Shown here piece by piece: positions 41,321 through 50,800 of a DNA stretch of 64,000 bases; position 1 is the stretch's first letter, and each line of letters opens with the position of its first letter. The notes below the pieces were generated by a model. That model made no database searches. It saw only the letters and a program-made list of their open reading frames with translations, and had not been told where the DNA came from. The stretch is from Bacteroidaceae bacterium (lineage in GTDB: Bacteria; Bacteroidota; Bacteroidia; Bacteroidales; Bacteroidaceae), in the NCBI GenBank assembly GCA_017965425.1, contig JAGCPY010000089.1:1-64000 (forward strand), given 5' to 3'. Both the position numbers and the translations under genes were made by a program.

Positions 41321-43079
41321 ATGTCGAAGCCCGTTCTCTTGGCCACGCTTTCGCTGGTCGTGGGCATTGTGGCAGCGCACATCTTGTTCTACGAAGCCTC
41401 CGTGGCAGTGCCCGTTTGGTTGGGTGCCTGCGCGTGGGGCTTCTGCTGTTTGTTGGCGCTGTTGGGGTGGCGTTTGAACCTCAGTTCATCGTCGTCTTCA
41501 TTTTCCAGCTTTCGTTTCTTGCTGGTGACGATGCTGTTCTTCTTCGTGCTCGGCTTTGCGCGTTATGCGTTTGTCGCACAGGATATTCGGCAGTCCTGGC
41601 AGGCAATGGAGCATCCGCCCTCGAACCGTGGCAATCCCGACGAATTTGACTATCGTCGTTGGCGATGGGTTCAAGGTGTGGAGTCCGCCCCGTCTTCGCT
41701 GGTGGGCCGTGTCCGTCGGTGTGCACTCGTTTGTCGTCAACGGCTGTTGGATCGTTATGCGTTATCGGGTTTGGAGGGAGAGACGTTGGCCATTGTGGCC
41801 GCGTCCACGTTGGGCGACCGTTCGCTGTTGCAGCGCGAGACGCGTGATCTTTACTCCGATGCCGGAGCCGCCCATCTGCTGGCCCTTTCGGGATTGCATT
41901 TAGGCATCCTCGTGGGGTTCCTTCTCTCGCTGCTGAATGGCCGTTTGCTGTTGTCGCGTTGGCGGAGTGGGGTAGGAGGATTGTTGCTGCTGTTCATCTG
42001 GTCCTACGCTTTCTTGGCCGGCTTGCCCACGTCATTGGTGCGTGCATCGTCGATGATGTCGGTCTTCGTCATTGCTTCTCTGCTTCAGCGCTACGGAGCC
42101 CCGTTGCAACATCTGTTGCTTACAGGCTTCTGTATGTTGCTGTTGAGCCCTTTGTATCTCTTCGATGTGGGTGCCCAGCTGTCGTTTCTGTCGGTGGCGG
42201 GAATCCTGGTGGTGCACCGGCGTTTGGCAGACTGGGTGCAAGAGCATTTCCATTTTGGACTCTATTGGTTGCAACGCTACCACTTGAGTTGGCCTCTGAC
42301 ACTGTTCTCGGTATCGTTGTCGGCTCAACTTTTTACCCTTCCTCTGGTGATGTATTATTTTCATCAGTTTTCGCCCTATACGGCATTGTTCAGTGTTCTT
42401 TTCGTTCCGCTGACCACGGTTCTCATCTTCTGTTCGATGGCTGTTCTTCTGACCAGTTTCCTGTTGCCGAGCCTTTCCACGCTGTTGTCGGTTGGCCTGT
42501 CCGCGTTAGTTGCCGTGCAGTTGTCGGTAATGCGCTTCGAAGTCTCTCTGCCATTCGCTGTCGTCCACGACTTTTGGAGTAGGAAGGCCGAGCCTCAACT
42601 GATTGTCTATCACAGCCGTCGCTGTCCTGCGTTGCATCTGATTGCCTCTCCCTCCAGGAGTTGGCTTCTCATGCCTGAGCCCGATTCCCTGGAGGTCGGG
42701 CTGAAGTCCATCTCGGCGACATTCTGGGCGCGACGACTGACAGCTGCGCCCGTGGTGCTGCGTGGACGCAAGTCTCTGGCAACCGGCACCTGTTCGGCGG
42801 TGATGTTAGATGTATCTGCCTCAGCGTCAAGGGATAAAATTACCCCCCCCCGAAATGGTTGATTTACTGTGGGTTACGAACAAACGTGTCGTTTCATTGG
42901 CCGATGCGGCCCGTCTTTGGCATCCACGCCTGTTGGTGCTCGACGCCAGTCTTCCCTCTTATCAGCGGAAGACGCTGGCGCAGGAGGCTGAAACCCTTGG
43001 GTGGAAGGTTTATGACGTGGCCGAGCAAGGAGCTTTCCGTGTGGCATTGGGAGGCTTCACCTCACACTCAGGTCGTTAA
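41321..43079 (+). CDS. comEC: ComEC/Rec2-family DNA uptake protein, reading frame broken at a C9 tract
   Basis: The inner-membrane channel for single-stranded DNA in natural transformation. The first frame (41321-42862, 513 aa) has many hydrophobic helices and the ComEC signature AAHLLALSGLHLGILVGFLL, with DVGAQLSFLSVAGILVV. It stops soon after nine C (42843-42851). The frame that continues beyond, to 43079 (EMVDLLWVTNKRVVSLADAA ... LVLDASLPSYQRKTLAQEAE), completes the soluble C-terminal domain of Bacteroidetes ComEC. With eight C the two join into 585 aa. This may be a phase-variable switch, a real frameshift mutation or a sequencing error. Like many Bacteroidetes forms, it has no metallo-beta-lactamase domain. 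Confidence 0.82.
42843..42851 (+). repeat. Poly-C (C9) tract in comEC
   Basis: Nine consecutive C at the exact point where the comEC frame must shift by one base. Homopolymers of this length are prone to slipped-strand errors in replication and to base-count errors in sequencing. Confidence 0.85.
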
Positions 43080-43137
43080 TAATCTTTAAAAAGAGGATAT
43101 TGTTGTCTTCTTGTGAATGCAAAATGCTTTTTTTCTG

Positions 43138-43145
43138 TACCTTTG
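43138..43145 (+). promoter_or_regulatory. -7 box TACCTTTG for the caspase/SUMF1 operon
   Basis: TACCTTTG lies 28 bp before the ATG at 43174. A TTG at 43111-43113 is 24 bp upstream, slightly too far. The box shows that the in-frame start at 43117 cannot be the true one. Confidence 0.6.
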
Positions 43146-43173
43146 CGCGTTGAATCATAAGATAAAAGCCAAT

Positions 43174-44862
43174 ATGGAAATACGAATGAGGCTTTCTGTC
43201 CTGCTTGCAGCTCTGTTCATGGTTTGCGTGTTGTCTGCGCAGAATCAAGGTACAGAGCCCGAGAAGGATATCGATACCAGCCTGCCCGTCACGGAGACGG
43301 TGGACGAGAACACCTACGTTGTCATCATCTCCAACGAGAACTACAAGCATGAGGTGCCGGTGCCATTCGCCTTGAACGACGGCGCCGCCTTCAAGACCTA
43401 CTGCCACATGACGTTGGGCATTCCAGAGGAAAACATCAAGTTCGTTCCCGACGCTTCTTTGAACGACATGAACTTCCAACTCTCTTGGCTCGAGAAGATC
43501 ATGAAGGTCAATGGTGGAAAGGCGCGTGCCATTTTCTATTATAGTGGCCACGGAATGCCCGACGAGGAGAGCAAGAAAGCCTACCTGTTGCCCGTGGACG
43601 GTTATGCCACCTACCTGGAAAGCGGCTTGAGCACCGAGGTTCTCTATAAGCGGCTGGGGGCGATGCCCTCACGTGGCACCATCGCCTTCCTTGATGCTTG
43701 CTTCAGTGGCTCCAAGCGCGAAGGCGGCACCATTGTTGAGGCTCGTTCCGTGGCCTTGAAGCCCAAAGCCGCTACCGTCAACGGCAACGTCGTCTCCTTC
43801 TCTGCCGCCACTGGCACAGAGACGGCTTTTCCCTATAAAACGAAGGAACATGGCATGTTCACCTACTACCTCTTGCGAAAGCTGAACGAGAGCGGGGGAG
43901 CCGTCACCCTTGGCGAGCTCACCGACTACGTCAGTCAGGAAGTGGGCGTGCGGTCGATGAAAGAGAACAGCAAGCCACAGACTCCCACCGTCTCGGCTTC
44001 AGAAACCTGTGCCGACTGGCGCAGCTGGAAACTCGCAGAGACGGCAGCCACAAAGACCGTCAACATTCCCCGACCAACCGTCTCGGCGCACAAAACCGTC
44101 GTCGAAGACCTGGAACCTTCCAACAAGCCGAAGCCCATTCCCGTCCAGTCTAAAGGCCTCGACGTCTCGGCGGGAGGTGCTTTCCTGCTGGCCGGAGTCA
44201 TGTATGACCTTGTGCGGATTGACAAGGGCATGTTCATGATGGGCTCCAAGGAGGGTTTGAACGGCTATAGCACCTTCAGCCTCTCTCAGCCAGTGCATCA
44301 GGTGGTGCTCGATGCCTATGTCATCGGCAAGACCGAGGTGACGCAGGAGTTGTGGCAGGCTGTCATGGGGTCTAACCCCTCGTCCCACAAGGGTGCCAAG
44401 CTGCCCGTGGAGAACGTATCGTGGGACGATGTACAGGAATTCATCGAGAAGCTCAACGAAAAATGCGGCACCCGTTTCCGCCTACCGACGGAGGCCGAAT
44501 GGGAATATGCTGCCGACGGACGCGACGACAAACAGAGCGACAGCTTCTCCGGCATCACCCGTCCGGATGCTGTTGCACACATCGGCGACGCCACTGCCGA
44601 CTGCGGCAGCAAGAAGGCTTCTGCCATCGGACTTCAGGACATGACCGGCAATGTGGCCGAATGGTGTCACGACAACTTCGGACGCTATCCCTCGGCTCGG
44701 GTGGTGAACCCGAAGGGACCCAGGGAGGGTGTGCAGCGGGTCGTCCGTGGAGGCTCGTTCCAGGATGCGGGCGATTGTCTGCGTAACAGCTTCCGTGGCC
44801 ACATGCGTCCCTCCACCTCAAGCCCCACCGTGGGGTTCCGTCTGGCCCACAGTGTAGAGTAA
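43174..44862 (+). CDS. Secreted caspase-like (C14) protease fused to a SUMF1/FGE-like domain
   Basis: A 562-aa protein: signal peptide (MRLSVLLAALFMVCVLSAQN), caspase-like domain (~35-265) with NTYVVIISNENYKHEVPVPF, catalytic His in AIFYYSGHGMPDEES and Cys in IAFLDACFSGSKREGG, then a linker and a SUMF1/formylglycine-generating-type domain (~340-560) with IDKGMFMMGSKEG, TEVTQELWQAVMGSNPSSHK, RFRLPTEAEWEYAADGRDD and TVGFRLA. The second domain has one Cys in GDCLRNSFRGHMRP where true FGE enzymes have two, so it is more likely a binding domain than a sulfatase activator. It leads a three-gene operon. Confidence 0.88.
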   Translation: MEIRMRLSVLLAALFMVCVLSAQNQGTEPEKDIDTSLPVTETVDENTYVVIISNENYKHEVPVPFALNDGAAFKTYCHMTLGIPEENIKFVPDASLNDMNFQLSWLEKIMKVNGGKARAIFYYSGHGMPDEESKKAYLLPVDGYATYLESGLSTEVLYKRLGAMPSRGTIAFLDACFSGSKREGGTIVEARSVALKPKAATVNGNVVSFSAATGTETAFPYKTKEHGMFTYYLLRKLNESGGAVTLGELTDYVSQEVGVRSMKENSKPQTPTVSASETCADWRSWKLAETAATKTVNIPRPTVSAHKTVVEDLEPSNKPKPIPVQSKGLDVSAGGAFLLAGVMYDLVRIDKGMFMMGSKEGLNGYSTFSLSQPVHQVVLDAYVIGKTEVTQELWQAVMGSNPSSHKGAKLPVENVSWDDVQEFIEKLNEKCGTRFRLPTEAEWEYAADGRDDKQSDSFSGITRPDAVAHIGDATADCGSKKASAIGLQDMTGNVAEWCHDNFGRYPSARVVNPKGPREGVQRVVRGGSFQDAGDCLRNSFRGHMRPSTSSPTVGFRLAHSVE

Positions 44863-44898
44863 GAACAAATAGAGTATTCATATAAAAAAAGAAACGAC

Positions 44899-45738
44899 AT
44901 GAGAAAACTACTTGCAATGGCAACCCTGTTGCTGACCGTCATCGCCGCTTCGGCACAAGACGAAAAGAAAGTCGTCTTCGTAGAAGAATTCCACAACAAC
45001 GCAGGTTATAACAAGATTACCGTCAACAACTTGCGCCAGGCCATCATCTCCGGCATCATGGCCACCGAGCGTCTGACCGTTGTCGATGCCACGACCCTGC
45101 CCGACCTGCCCAAGGTGCGCAACGAACGCTTGCAGGCACTGGGCGAGAAGGGCTTCGACTATATGCTCGAAGGCACGCTCAACAGCATCACCGAGTCCCA
45201 ATCAACAAGCGATGGCAAGACCTCCTACAAGGCCGAGGTGAACTACACCCTCGTGCTCATCGACACTTCCACGGGTGTCACGGAGGCTTCCGAGACCTAT
45301 ACCGACAGCTGGAGCACTGGCAAGACCGCCGACGAGGCAATCATCAAGGCCCTCGGAAATGCCCAAAACCGCATGAAGCGCTTTGTCAACGAGTTCTTCC
45401 GTGTGCAGGCTACCGTCAAGGCCCTGGACGTGGTTGACAACAAGAAAGGCGTCAAGACCTGCTACGTCTCAGTGGGCTCTGGCATGGGTATTCAGAAGGG
45501 ACAGATTTTCGAAGTCTATGCGCTCGTGGACATTGCTGGCGAGAAGGTGAACAAGAAGGTTGGTGAGCTGAAAGCCAAAGAGGTGATGAGTGCCACGCTG
45601 ACACTCTGCGACGTCAAGAATGGCGGCCTCGACATCAAGAAGCATTTCGACGCAGGCACCGCCTTGAAGGTGATCAGCCGTCCGTCAAAGAACATCTTTG
45701 ATGACGTTTCCAGGGGGCTGGACAAGCTTCTTCAATAA
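44899..45738 (+). CDS. Secreted CsgG/LpoB-like periplasmic protein
   Basis: A 279-aa protein with signal peptide MRKLLAMATLLLTVIAASAQ. The N-terminal half follows the CsgG-type fold pattern: VVFVEEFHNNAGYNKITVNN, a helix, LTVVDATTLPD, GFDYMLEGTLNSITESQSTS, VNYTLVLIDTSTGVTEASET. The C-terminal ~100 residues (GSGMGIQKGQIFEVYALVDI) look like the beta-rich FlgT-type C-terminal domain. There is no lipobox, so it is probably soluble in the periplasm or secreted. It is 36 bp after the caspase fusion and 9 bp before the next secreted protein. Exact role unknown. Confidence 0.62.
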   Translation: MRKLLAMATLLLTVIAASAQDEKKVVFVEEFHNNAGYNKITVNNLRQAIISGIMATERLTVVDATTLPDLPKVRNERLQALGEKGFDYMLEGTLNSITESQSTSDGKTSYKAEVNYTLVLIDTSTGVTEASETYTDSWSTGKTADEAIIKALGNAQNRMKRFVNEFFRVQATVKALDVVDNKKGVKTCYVSVGSGMGIQKGQIFEVYALVDIAGEKVNKKVGELKAKEVMSATLTLCDVKNGGLDIKKHFDAGTALKVISRPSKNIFDDVSRGLDKLLQ

Positions 45739-45747
45739 ATCGACAAT

Positions 45748-46260
45748 ATGAACATCCGCAGACCATTCTTTTTCTTCCTCTGCCTGCTGGCAGCTCTTTC
45801 GGTCAGCGCCCAGCAGACCACACCCGCACGCGTGGAGCTACTCATCCTGGAAGGTGAGCAGGCTATCTTCAGTTCGGAAGGTACGGGCGAGAGCAAGAAG
45901 GATGCCGTGGAGAAGTCCCGCATGGCAGTCCTTCACAAGCTCCTCTATGAAGGCGTCGAGGACTATAATCAAGGCCTGCCCATCGTGAGCAGTGGACAAA
46001 CCACCAACCTCTGGCTGCGCGATTTCTTTGAAGGCAAGACCCCGGCCTACAAAGCCTTTGTCGGTGACGTTGAGCTGGTGGGCGACTTCCAGTCGATGCC
46101 TTCAGGCGAGTTCAGTTGCCAGACCAATGTGGTCGTGAATCTCGGTGCTTTGCTCCGCAACGCACGCTCACAGGGCCTCATGGAAGAGGGCGACGCTGCC
46201 CCCGCTCAGCCGCAGACACCCCCACGCCCGACAGCAAAGAAGCCGAGGAGCTTCCTTTAA
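45748..46260 (+). CDS. Small secreted protein of the caspase operon
   Basis: A 170-aa protein with signal peptide (MNIRRPFFFFLCLLAALSVSA, cut before QQ). Residues ~27-75 (LLILEGEQAIFSSEGTGESK then KDAVEKSRMAVLHKLLYEGV) resemble the LPP20/FlgT-N type domain, in which repeated E-A-x-x-x-A helices pack on strands. The C-terminal tail is Pro-rich (APAQPQTPPRPTAKKPRSFL). Family assignment is tentative. It is the last gene of the operon; its stop lies inside the first degenerate unit of array 6. Confidence 0.6.
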   Translation: MNIRRPFFFFLCLLAALSVSAQQTTPARVELLILEGEQAIFSSEGTGESKKDAVEKSRMAVLHKLLYEGVEDYNQGLPIVSSGQTTNLWLRDFFEGKTPAYKAFVGDVELVGDFQSMPSGEFSCQTNVVVNLGALLRNARSQGLMEEGDAAPAQPQTPPRPTAKKPRSFL

Positions 46261-46271
46261 CCTTCCGGCTT

Positions 46272-46353
46272 GAACGTGTGCACCTTTCGCCTTGAACGTA
46301 TATACCTGCCGTACGGAACGTATTGACCTTCCGGCCAGGAGGTATTGACCAGA
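46272..46353. repeat. 22-bp repeat array 6 (4 units)
   Basis: Cores at 46272 (GAACGTGTGCACCTTT), 46294 (GAACGTATATACCTGC), 46316 (GAACGTATTGACCTTC) and 46338 (GGAGGTATTGACCAGA), 22 bp apart; a fifth degenerate unit (46250-46265) overlaps the preceding stop codon. All units point the same way, so no long hairpin forms. This shows that the 22-bp period is kept even without pairing. Confidence 0.8.
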
Positions 46354-46392
46354 AAAGCTGACCGCCAACAAGTTCGTGGGCGGTCAGCTTTT
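46353..46392. terminator. Bidirectional terminator between the caspase operon and chromate transporters
   Basis: AAAAGCTGACCGCC (46353-46366) and GGCGGTCAGCTTTT (46379-46392) form a 14-bp stem with a 12-nt loop, A-rich on one side and T-rich on the other. It lies between convergent genes and suits both. Confidence 0.8.
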
Positions 46393-46409
46393 GATGTGGG
46401 GCTGCATGT

Positions 46410-46982
46410 TCAGAAAAGAAGGATGCCGACGAGGGCGCAGAAGAGCAACACGCGAATGGGATTCATCTTGTAGGTCTGGCAGGCGATGAGGGTCAGGATG
46501 AAGATGGCGACGGAGATGCAGAATTGCCAGGGAGATTCCGTGGGCGTGGAGAAGTTGTCAGGTGTCATCAAGAGCAGGCAGGCGGCAGCCAAGAGACCGA
46601 CGACGGCTGGGCGCAGACCCGTAAAGATGTGCTCCATGAGGGGGTGATGCTTATACTGCATGAGGAACTTGGAAATCAACAGCATGAGAATGAACGACGG
46701 GAGGACGACGGCAAAAGTGGCCGTGGCCGAGCCAAGTATGCCCATCCAGTGCGGAAGGCCTGCATTGACGACCGCCGTGTAGCCTACGTAAGTGGCCGAG
46801 TTGATGCCGATGGGGCCTGGAGTCATTTGCGAAACGGCCACAATGTCTGTAAATTCGCCCATCGTCATCCAATGGTGATTGGTGACGACTTCGCTCTGAA
46901 TCATGGACAGCATTGCATATCCGCCGCCGAAGCCGAAGAGTCCGATGAGGAAGAAGGTGTAGAAGAGTTGGACGTAGAGCAT
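46410..46982 (-). CDS. Chromate transporter, half-size subunit
   Basis: A 190-aa membrane protein of the CHR family with the conserved start LFYTFFLIGLFGFGGGYAML, QSEVVTNHHWMTMGEFTDIV, AVSQMTPGPIGINSATYVGY and about six hydrophobic helices. Short CHR proteins work as pairs of opposite topology; its partner lies upstream (47033). The family exports chromate or related anions; a chromate role in this host is unproven. Element 9 starts 9 bp before its start codon. Confidence 0.85.
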   Translation of the reverse strand: MLYVQLFYTFFLIGLFGFGGGYAMLSMIQSEVVTNHHWMTMGEFTDIVAVSQMTPGPIGINSATYVGYTAVVNAGLPHWMGILGSATATFAVVLPSFILMLLISKFLMQYKHHPLMEHIFTGLRPAVVGLLAAACLLLMTPDNFSTPTESPWQFCISVAIFILTLIACQTYKMNPIRVLLFCALVGILLF

Positions 46983-46990
46983 ATCAATTT

Positions 46991-47117
46991 GGAAGCCTCA
47001 CCTCCGCCCCCTTTCCAAAGGGAGAGGCGTGGTCACTGTTGAGGCTTGATGTCATTGGATGGTTCTTGAGAGTTAAGACTACCCTCGCCCTTTGGAGAGG
47101 ACTCGGGGGTGAAGCTC
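46991..47117. mobile_element. Paired palindromic element 9, junction of the two chromate transporter genes
   Basis: Left arm 46991-47042 (GGAAGCCTCACC, stem CCCTTTCCAAAGGGAGAGG, inner end GTGGTCACTGTTG) and inverted right arm 47075-47117 (AAGACTACCCTCGCCC ... GGGGGTGAAGCTC). The right arm is read in frame as the C-terminal tail of the upstream gene (TPESSPKGEGSLNSQE), whose stop lies in the left arm. Confidence 0.72.
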
Positions 47118-47641
47118 ATGAGTCTGCCGTAGAGATAACCTCCCAGTCCGGCGGCAACGATAATCCAGATGGGCGAAACACCGAACATCCAGATGAGAAA
47201 GGCGCTGAGGGCGGGAATCCATACGTTATAGAGACTGATTTTGGCCGTCTTCGCCATCTTGAACGTCGGAGCGGCTATGAGTGCGACGACGCAGGGACGG
47301 ATGCCGCGAAAAGCGCGTGCCACCCACGGATTGTCCTGGAACTGCCGGAAGAAAAGGGCGATGGACAGGATGATCAGGAACGAGGGCAGGATGCAACCGA
47401 GCGTTGACAGCAAAGCACCCCACACACCGCGTGTCTTGTATCCGATGAAGATGGCGATGTTCACCGCGAAGATGCCCGGACATGACTGCGCCACGGCCAT
47501 CAGGTCCAGCAGTTCCTCCCTCGAGATCCATTGCTTCTCATCGACGACCTTGGCCTCGATGAGCGGTATCATCGCATAGCCGCCGCCGATGGTGAAGAGG
47601 CCGATGTGGAAGAAGGTGGTGAAAAGTTGAATGGTTTGCAA
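47033..47641 (-). CDS. Chromate transporter, half-size subunit (partner)
   Basis: A CHR-family membrane protein of ~202 aa with LFTTFFHIGLFTIGGGYAMI, EAKVVDEKQWISREELLDLM, AVAQSCPGIFAVNIAIFIGY. The frame stays open to a TTG at 47677, but that codon overlaps the -7 box (47675-47682). A TTG at 47641 gives the N-terminus expected from its paralogue, so it is used here; the start remains uncertain. The C-terminal ~25 residues are encoded by palindromic element 9. With the gene at 46410 it forms the usual two-part transporter. Confidence 0.82.
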   Translation of the reverse strand: MQTIQLFTTFFHIGLFTIGGGYAMIPLIEAKVVDEKQWISREELLDLMAVAQSCPGIFAVNIAIFIGYKTRGVWGALLSTLGCILPSFLIILSIALFFRQFQDNPWVARAFRGIRPCVVALIAAPTFKMAKTAKISLYNVWIPALSAFLIWMFGVSPIWIIVAAGLGGYLYGRLMSFTPESSPKGEGSLNSQEPSNDIKPQQ

Positions 47642-47674
47642 GGCAGATGGGCTGGGGCTTTGATAATTGCGCAG

Positions 47675-47705
47675 CAAAGGTAGTGCAATTCCGAGAATCT
47701 GGCAA
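47675..47705 (-). promoter_or_regulatory. Promoter of the chromate transporter pair
   Basis: On the minus strand, TTG (47705-47703), 20 bp, then TACCTTTG (47682-47675): a good Bacteroidetes promoter. It is divergent from the GH95 promoter about 80 bp away. Confidence 0.68.
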
Positions 47706-47762
47706 AGGAAGAAGCTTAATTTTGTCTTTTTACGGCCCTGCGGAGGAAAAGTCCGTAAAATG

Positions 47763-47794
47763 TTTGGCTATGTCGGCAAATGCCCTTACCTTTG
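47763..47794 (+). promoter_or_regulatory. Promoter of the GH95 gene
   Basis: TTTG at 47763-47766, a 20-bp spacer and TACCTTTG at 47787-47794 match the Bacteroidetes consensus. The leader to the ATG at 47829 is ~28 nt. Confidence 0.72.
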
Positions 47795-47828
47795 CTGCAA
47801 ACTCACATAGTACTAATCCATTCAAACC

Positions 47829-50800
47829 ATGAGAAAAAGACTTACATTACTCTTGCTGACATTGATGTCAGCCCTGCCCGCCACGTTGTGGGCTCAGTTG
47901 GCACCCATCTTCTCCGATGATGCCACAGAGGTGTGGTACGTCATCCGTTTCAGCAACGGCAAGGCCGCGTTGCAAGACATGGGTGAAGGAGCTAACCTCC
48001 AGACTGCCACGCTCGATTGGACCAACAGCAACCAGTTGTGGAAGTTCGTCGGAACAACGTCGAACTGCGAAATCGTGAGCAAGAATGGCCGCCACGTCTT
48101 TTACAACGGAAGCCGCTATGCAGCTTCCGTGTCGAAGACAGGGAACATCAAGCTCGCGGCCTCGGCCAACACCACATACACCTCGGCGTGGGAAATCCAG
48201 ACCCCGACGACTGGCACGAACAGCATGAACCAATGGGCCGGTGCCGGAGCAGGCAAGGAGCTTGGCTCCTGGAGCGCCAGCGACAACAACAACCCCGTGC
48301 AGTTCATAGAGGTTCCCACGTTCAGCACCGACGACACTGGGCCGTGGTATATCATCCAGTTCCAAAATGGTTCTGCCGCTTTGAAGGACATGGGGGAAGG
48401 CGCGAATTTGCAGACGGCGGCTGTGAGCTACGTCAGCGCCGACCAGCAGTGGCGCCTGACGGGTTCGCCAGATAACTGCGAAATCATCAGCCGCAACGGT
48501 CGCCACATTTATTACAACAATGGGCAAAGCCGATATGCAGCTTCCGCTTCGCAGGCAGGCAACTTGAAACTCTACGTCACCACGAACGGCTCCTATGCGC
48601 CGGCTTTGGAGATTCAGTCGCAAAGCATCAGCGGGCAGAGCATGAACCAGTGGGGCGGTGCCGGCGCAGGAAGGGCGTTGGGCTCTTGGAGCGCCAACGA
48701 TGGCAACAATCCCCTGCTCTTCTTGCCCATTGAACCGCCATGCCCGGTCTTCAGCAACGGTGATGCCGAGACGTGGTACATCATCCAGTTCCGCAATGGT
48801 GAAGGAGCCGTTCAGGACATGGGCGCTGGTCAGGATGTGATGACCGCCAAGCCCAACCAGTTCCGGACATCACAGCTGTGGAAACTCGTCGGCACCAAGA
48901 ACGACTGCGAGATTATCAACAAGGAAGGCCGTCATCTGTACTTCGACACCAACACGGGCTTCTTCTCCACCTCCGCATCCACCGATGGCCATCTGAAGCT
49001 TTTTGCGACGACGAACGGAACGTGGGCTCCGGCGTGGGAGATCCAAGCTGCTAACACCGGTGGCCAGAGCATGAACCAGTACCAAGGGGCTGGCATTGGC
49101 CGCCGGATTAGCAAATGGACGGCAGGCGACACAAATAATCCGCTGCTCTTCATTGATCCCGTGAACTTCGAGATCACCGAATGGGCTTATCAAGGCGCCA
49201 GTTCATGGCAACCCGGGAATGCGCTGACGCTGTGGTACACCGACCCCGTCACCGCGTCGGAGGTGTCTGACCCCTGGATGGAATATGCACTGCCTATCGG
49301 AAATGGTCAACTCGGCGGCATGATCTACGGCGGCATCTACCGCGATTGCGTACAGCTGAATGAGAAGACCGTCTGGAGCGGTTCTTACTACAACTATGAC
49401 CGTGGCGGCGGTTACCAGAATCTGGGATACATCTACATGGAAGACCTCTCGGAGCTCTTCGACACAGAAACCAAGGCAGCCAAAGAATATGCCCGCAGTC
49501 TCGATTTGACCAATGCCACGGCTTCGGCTACCTGGCAGAGCCCAGACGGCACCGTCACCTTCCGTCGCGACTACATCTCTTCCTATCCAGATCAGGTCAT
49601 CGCCGTCCATCTCTCTGCCTCTAAGGCTGGTCAGATCAGTCAGCGCTTCACCTTGGCAGGAACCCACAACGAGACGCCGTCCTATGCCAACGGTGAAGGC
49701 TCCTATGCGGGTAAGCTCGAAACCGTGAGCTACAACGCCCGCATGAAAGTCATCCCGACGGGTGGCACCTTGACGACCGACGAGACGGGCATTAACGTTG
49801 TAGGCGCAGACGAAGTCCTGGTCGTCTTCACGGCTGCCACCGACTACGATGCCACGGGAACGGGTTATCTCTTAGGCATTAGCGCCAGCGAGCTGGCCTC
49901 CAGAGTGCAGGCCACCATCAATGCCGCTTCCGCCAAGAGCTGGCAAACCATCTATGCTGCACATGTTAGCGACTATCAAGAATTCTTCAACCGTTGCCAG
50001 CTCAGCCTCAATGGCGCTGCCAACACCATGACCACCAAAGAGCTTGTGGATAACTATGCGTCCAACAGCTTTGCAGCACGCACGTTGGAACAGCTCTATT
50101 TCGCATACGGGCGCTATATGCTCATCGCTTCATCGAGGGGTATTGACCTGCCCAACAACCTGCAAGGCATCTGGAACCACAAGAATAACCCGCCTTGGTG
50201 CTCGGATATTCATGCCAACATCAACATCCAAATGAACTACTGGCCTGCCGAGAATACCGGCCTGCCCGAGATGCACGAGAAGTACCTTAATTATATGTAC
50301 TACAACGCTCTCGTCAAGCCCGTCTGGCGCGACTACGCCACTGGGAACGGCTCCGATGGTCGATACCTGCACCACTCCACGGGTTGGGCATTCTATACCG
50401 AGAACAATATCTTCGGATGCAGCAGCACATGGATGGCAGCCAGTTACCCAGAAGCTGGCGCGTGGAGCGTGGACCACTTCTGGCAGCATTACGCATTCAC
50501 TCAGGACGTTGACTTCCTGCGCACGAAGGCTCTTCCCGTCATGATTCCTGCCGTGCAGATGTGGATGGAACGGCTTGTGAAGGGCAGCGACGGTCTCTGG
50601 GAATGCCCCAATGAATACTCGCCTGAACACGGTCCCACCGAGAACGCCACGGCCCACTCCCAACAGATCGTGTGGAACCTCTTCGACAAGACAATCAAGA
50701 GCATCGACATTGTTGGAACTGCCGCTGCCGGCATCAGCGAGAGCGACTTCACAGCGATGAAGGAGAAGTTCGCCGCCCTTGACAATGGCCTTCACACCGA

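Noticed and set aside
42810-43079. Separate gene after comEC
   Set aside because: Its start falls before the C9 tract in an overlapping frame and its sequence continues the ComEC C-terminal domain, so it is better read as the rest of comEC.
43174-44862. Formylglycine-generating (sulfatase-activating) enzyme activity
   Set aside because: The SUMF1-like domain has only one of the two active-site cysteines and no sulfatase gene is nearby.
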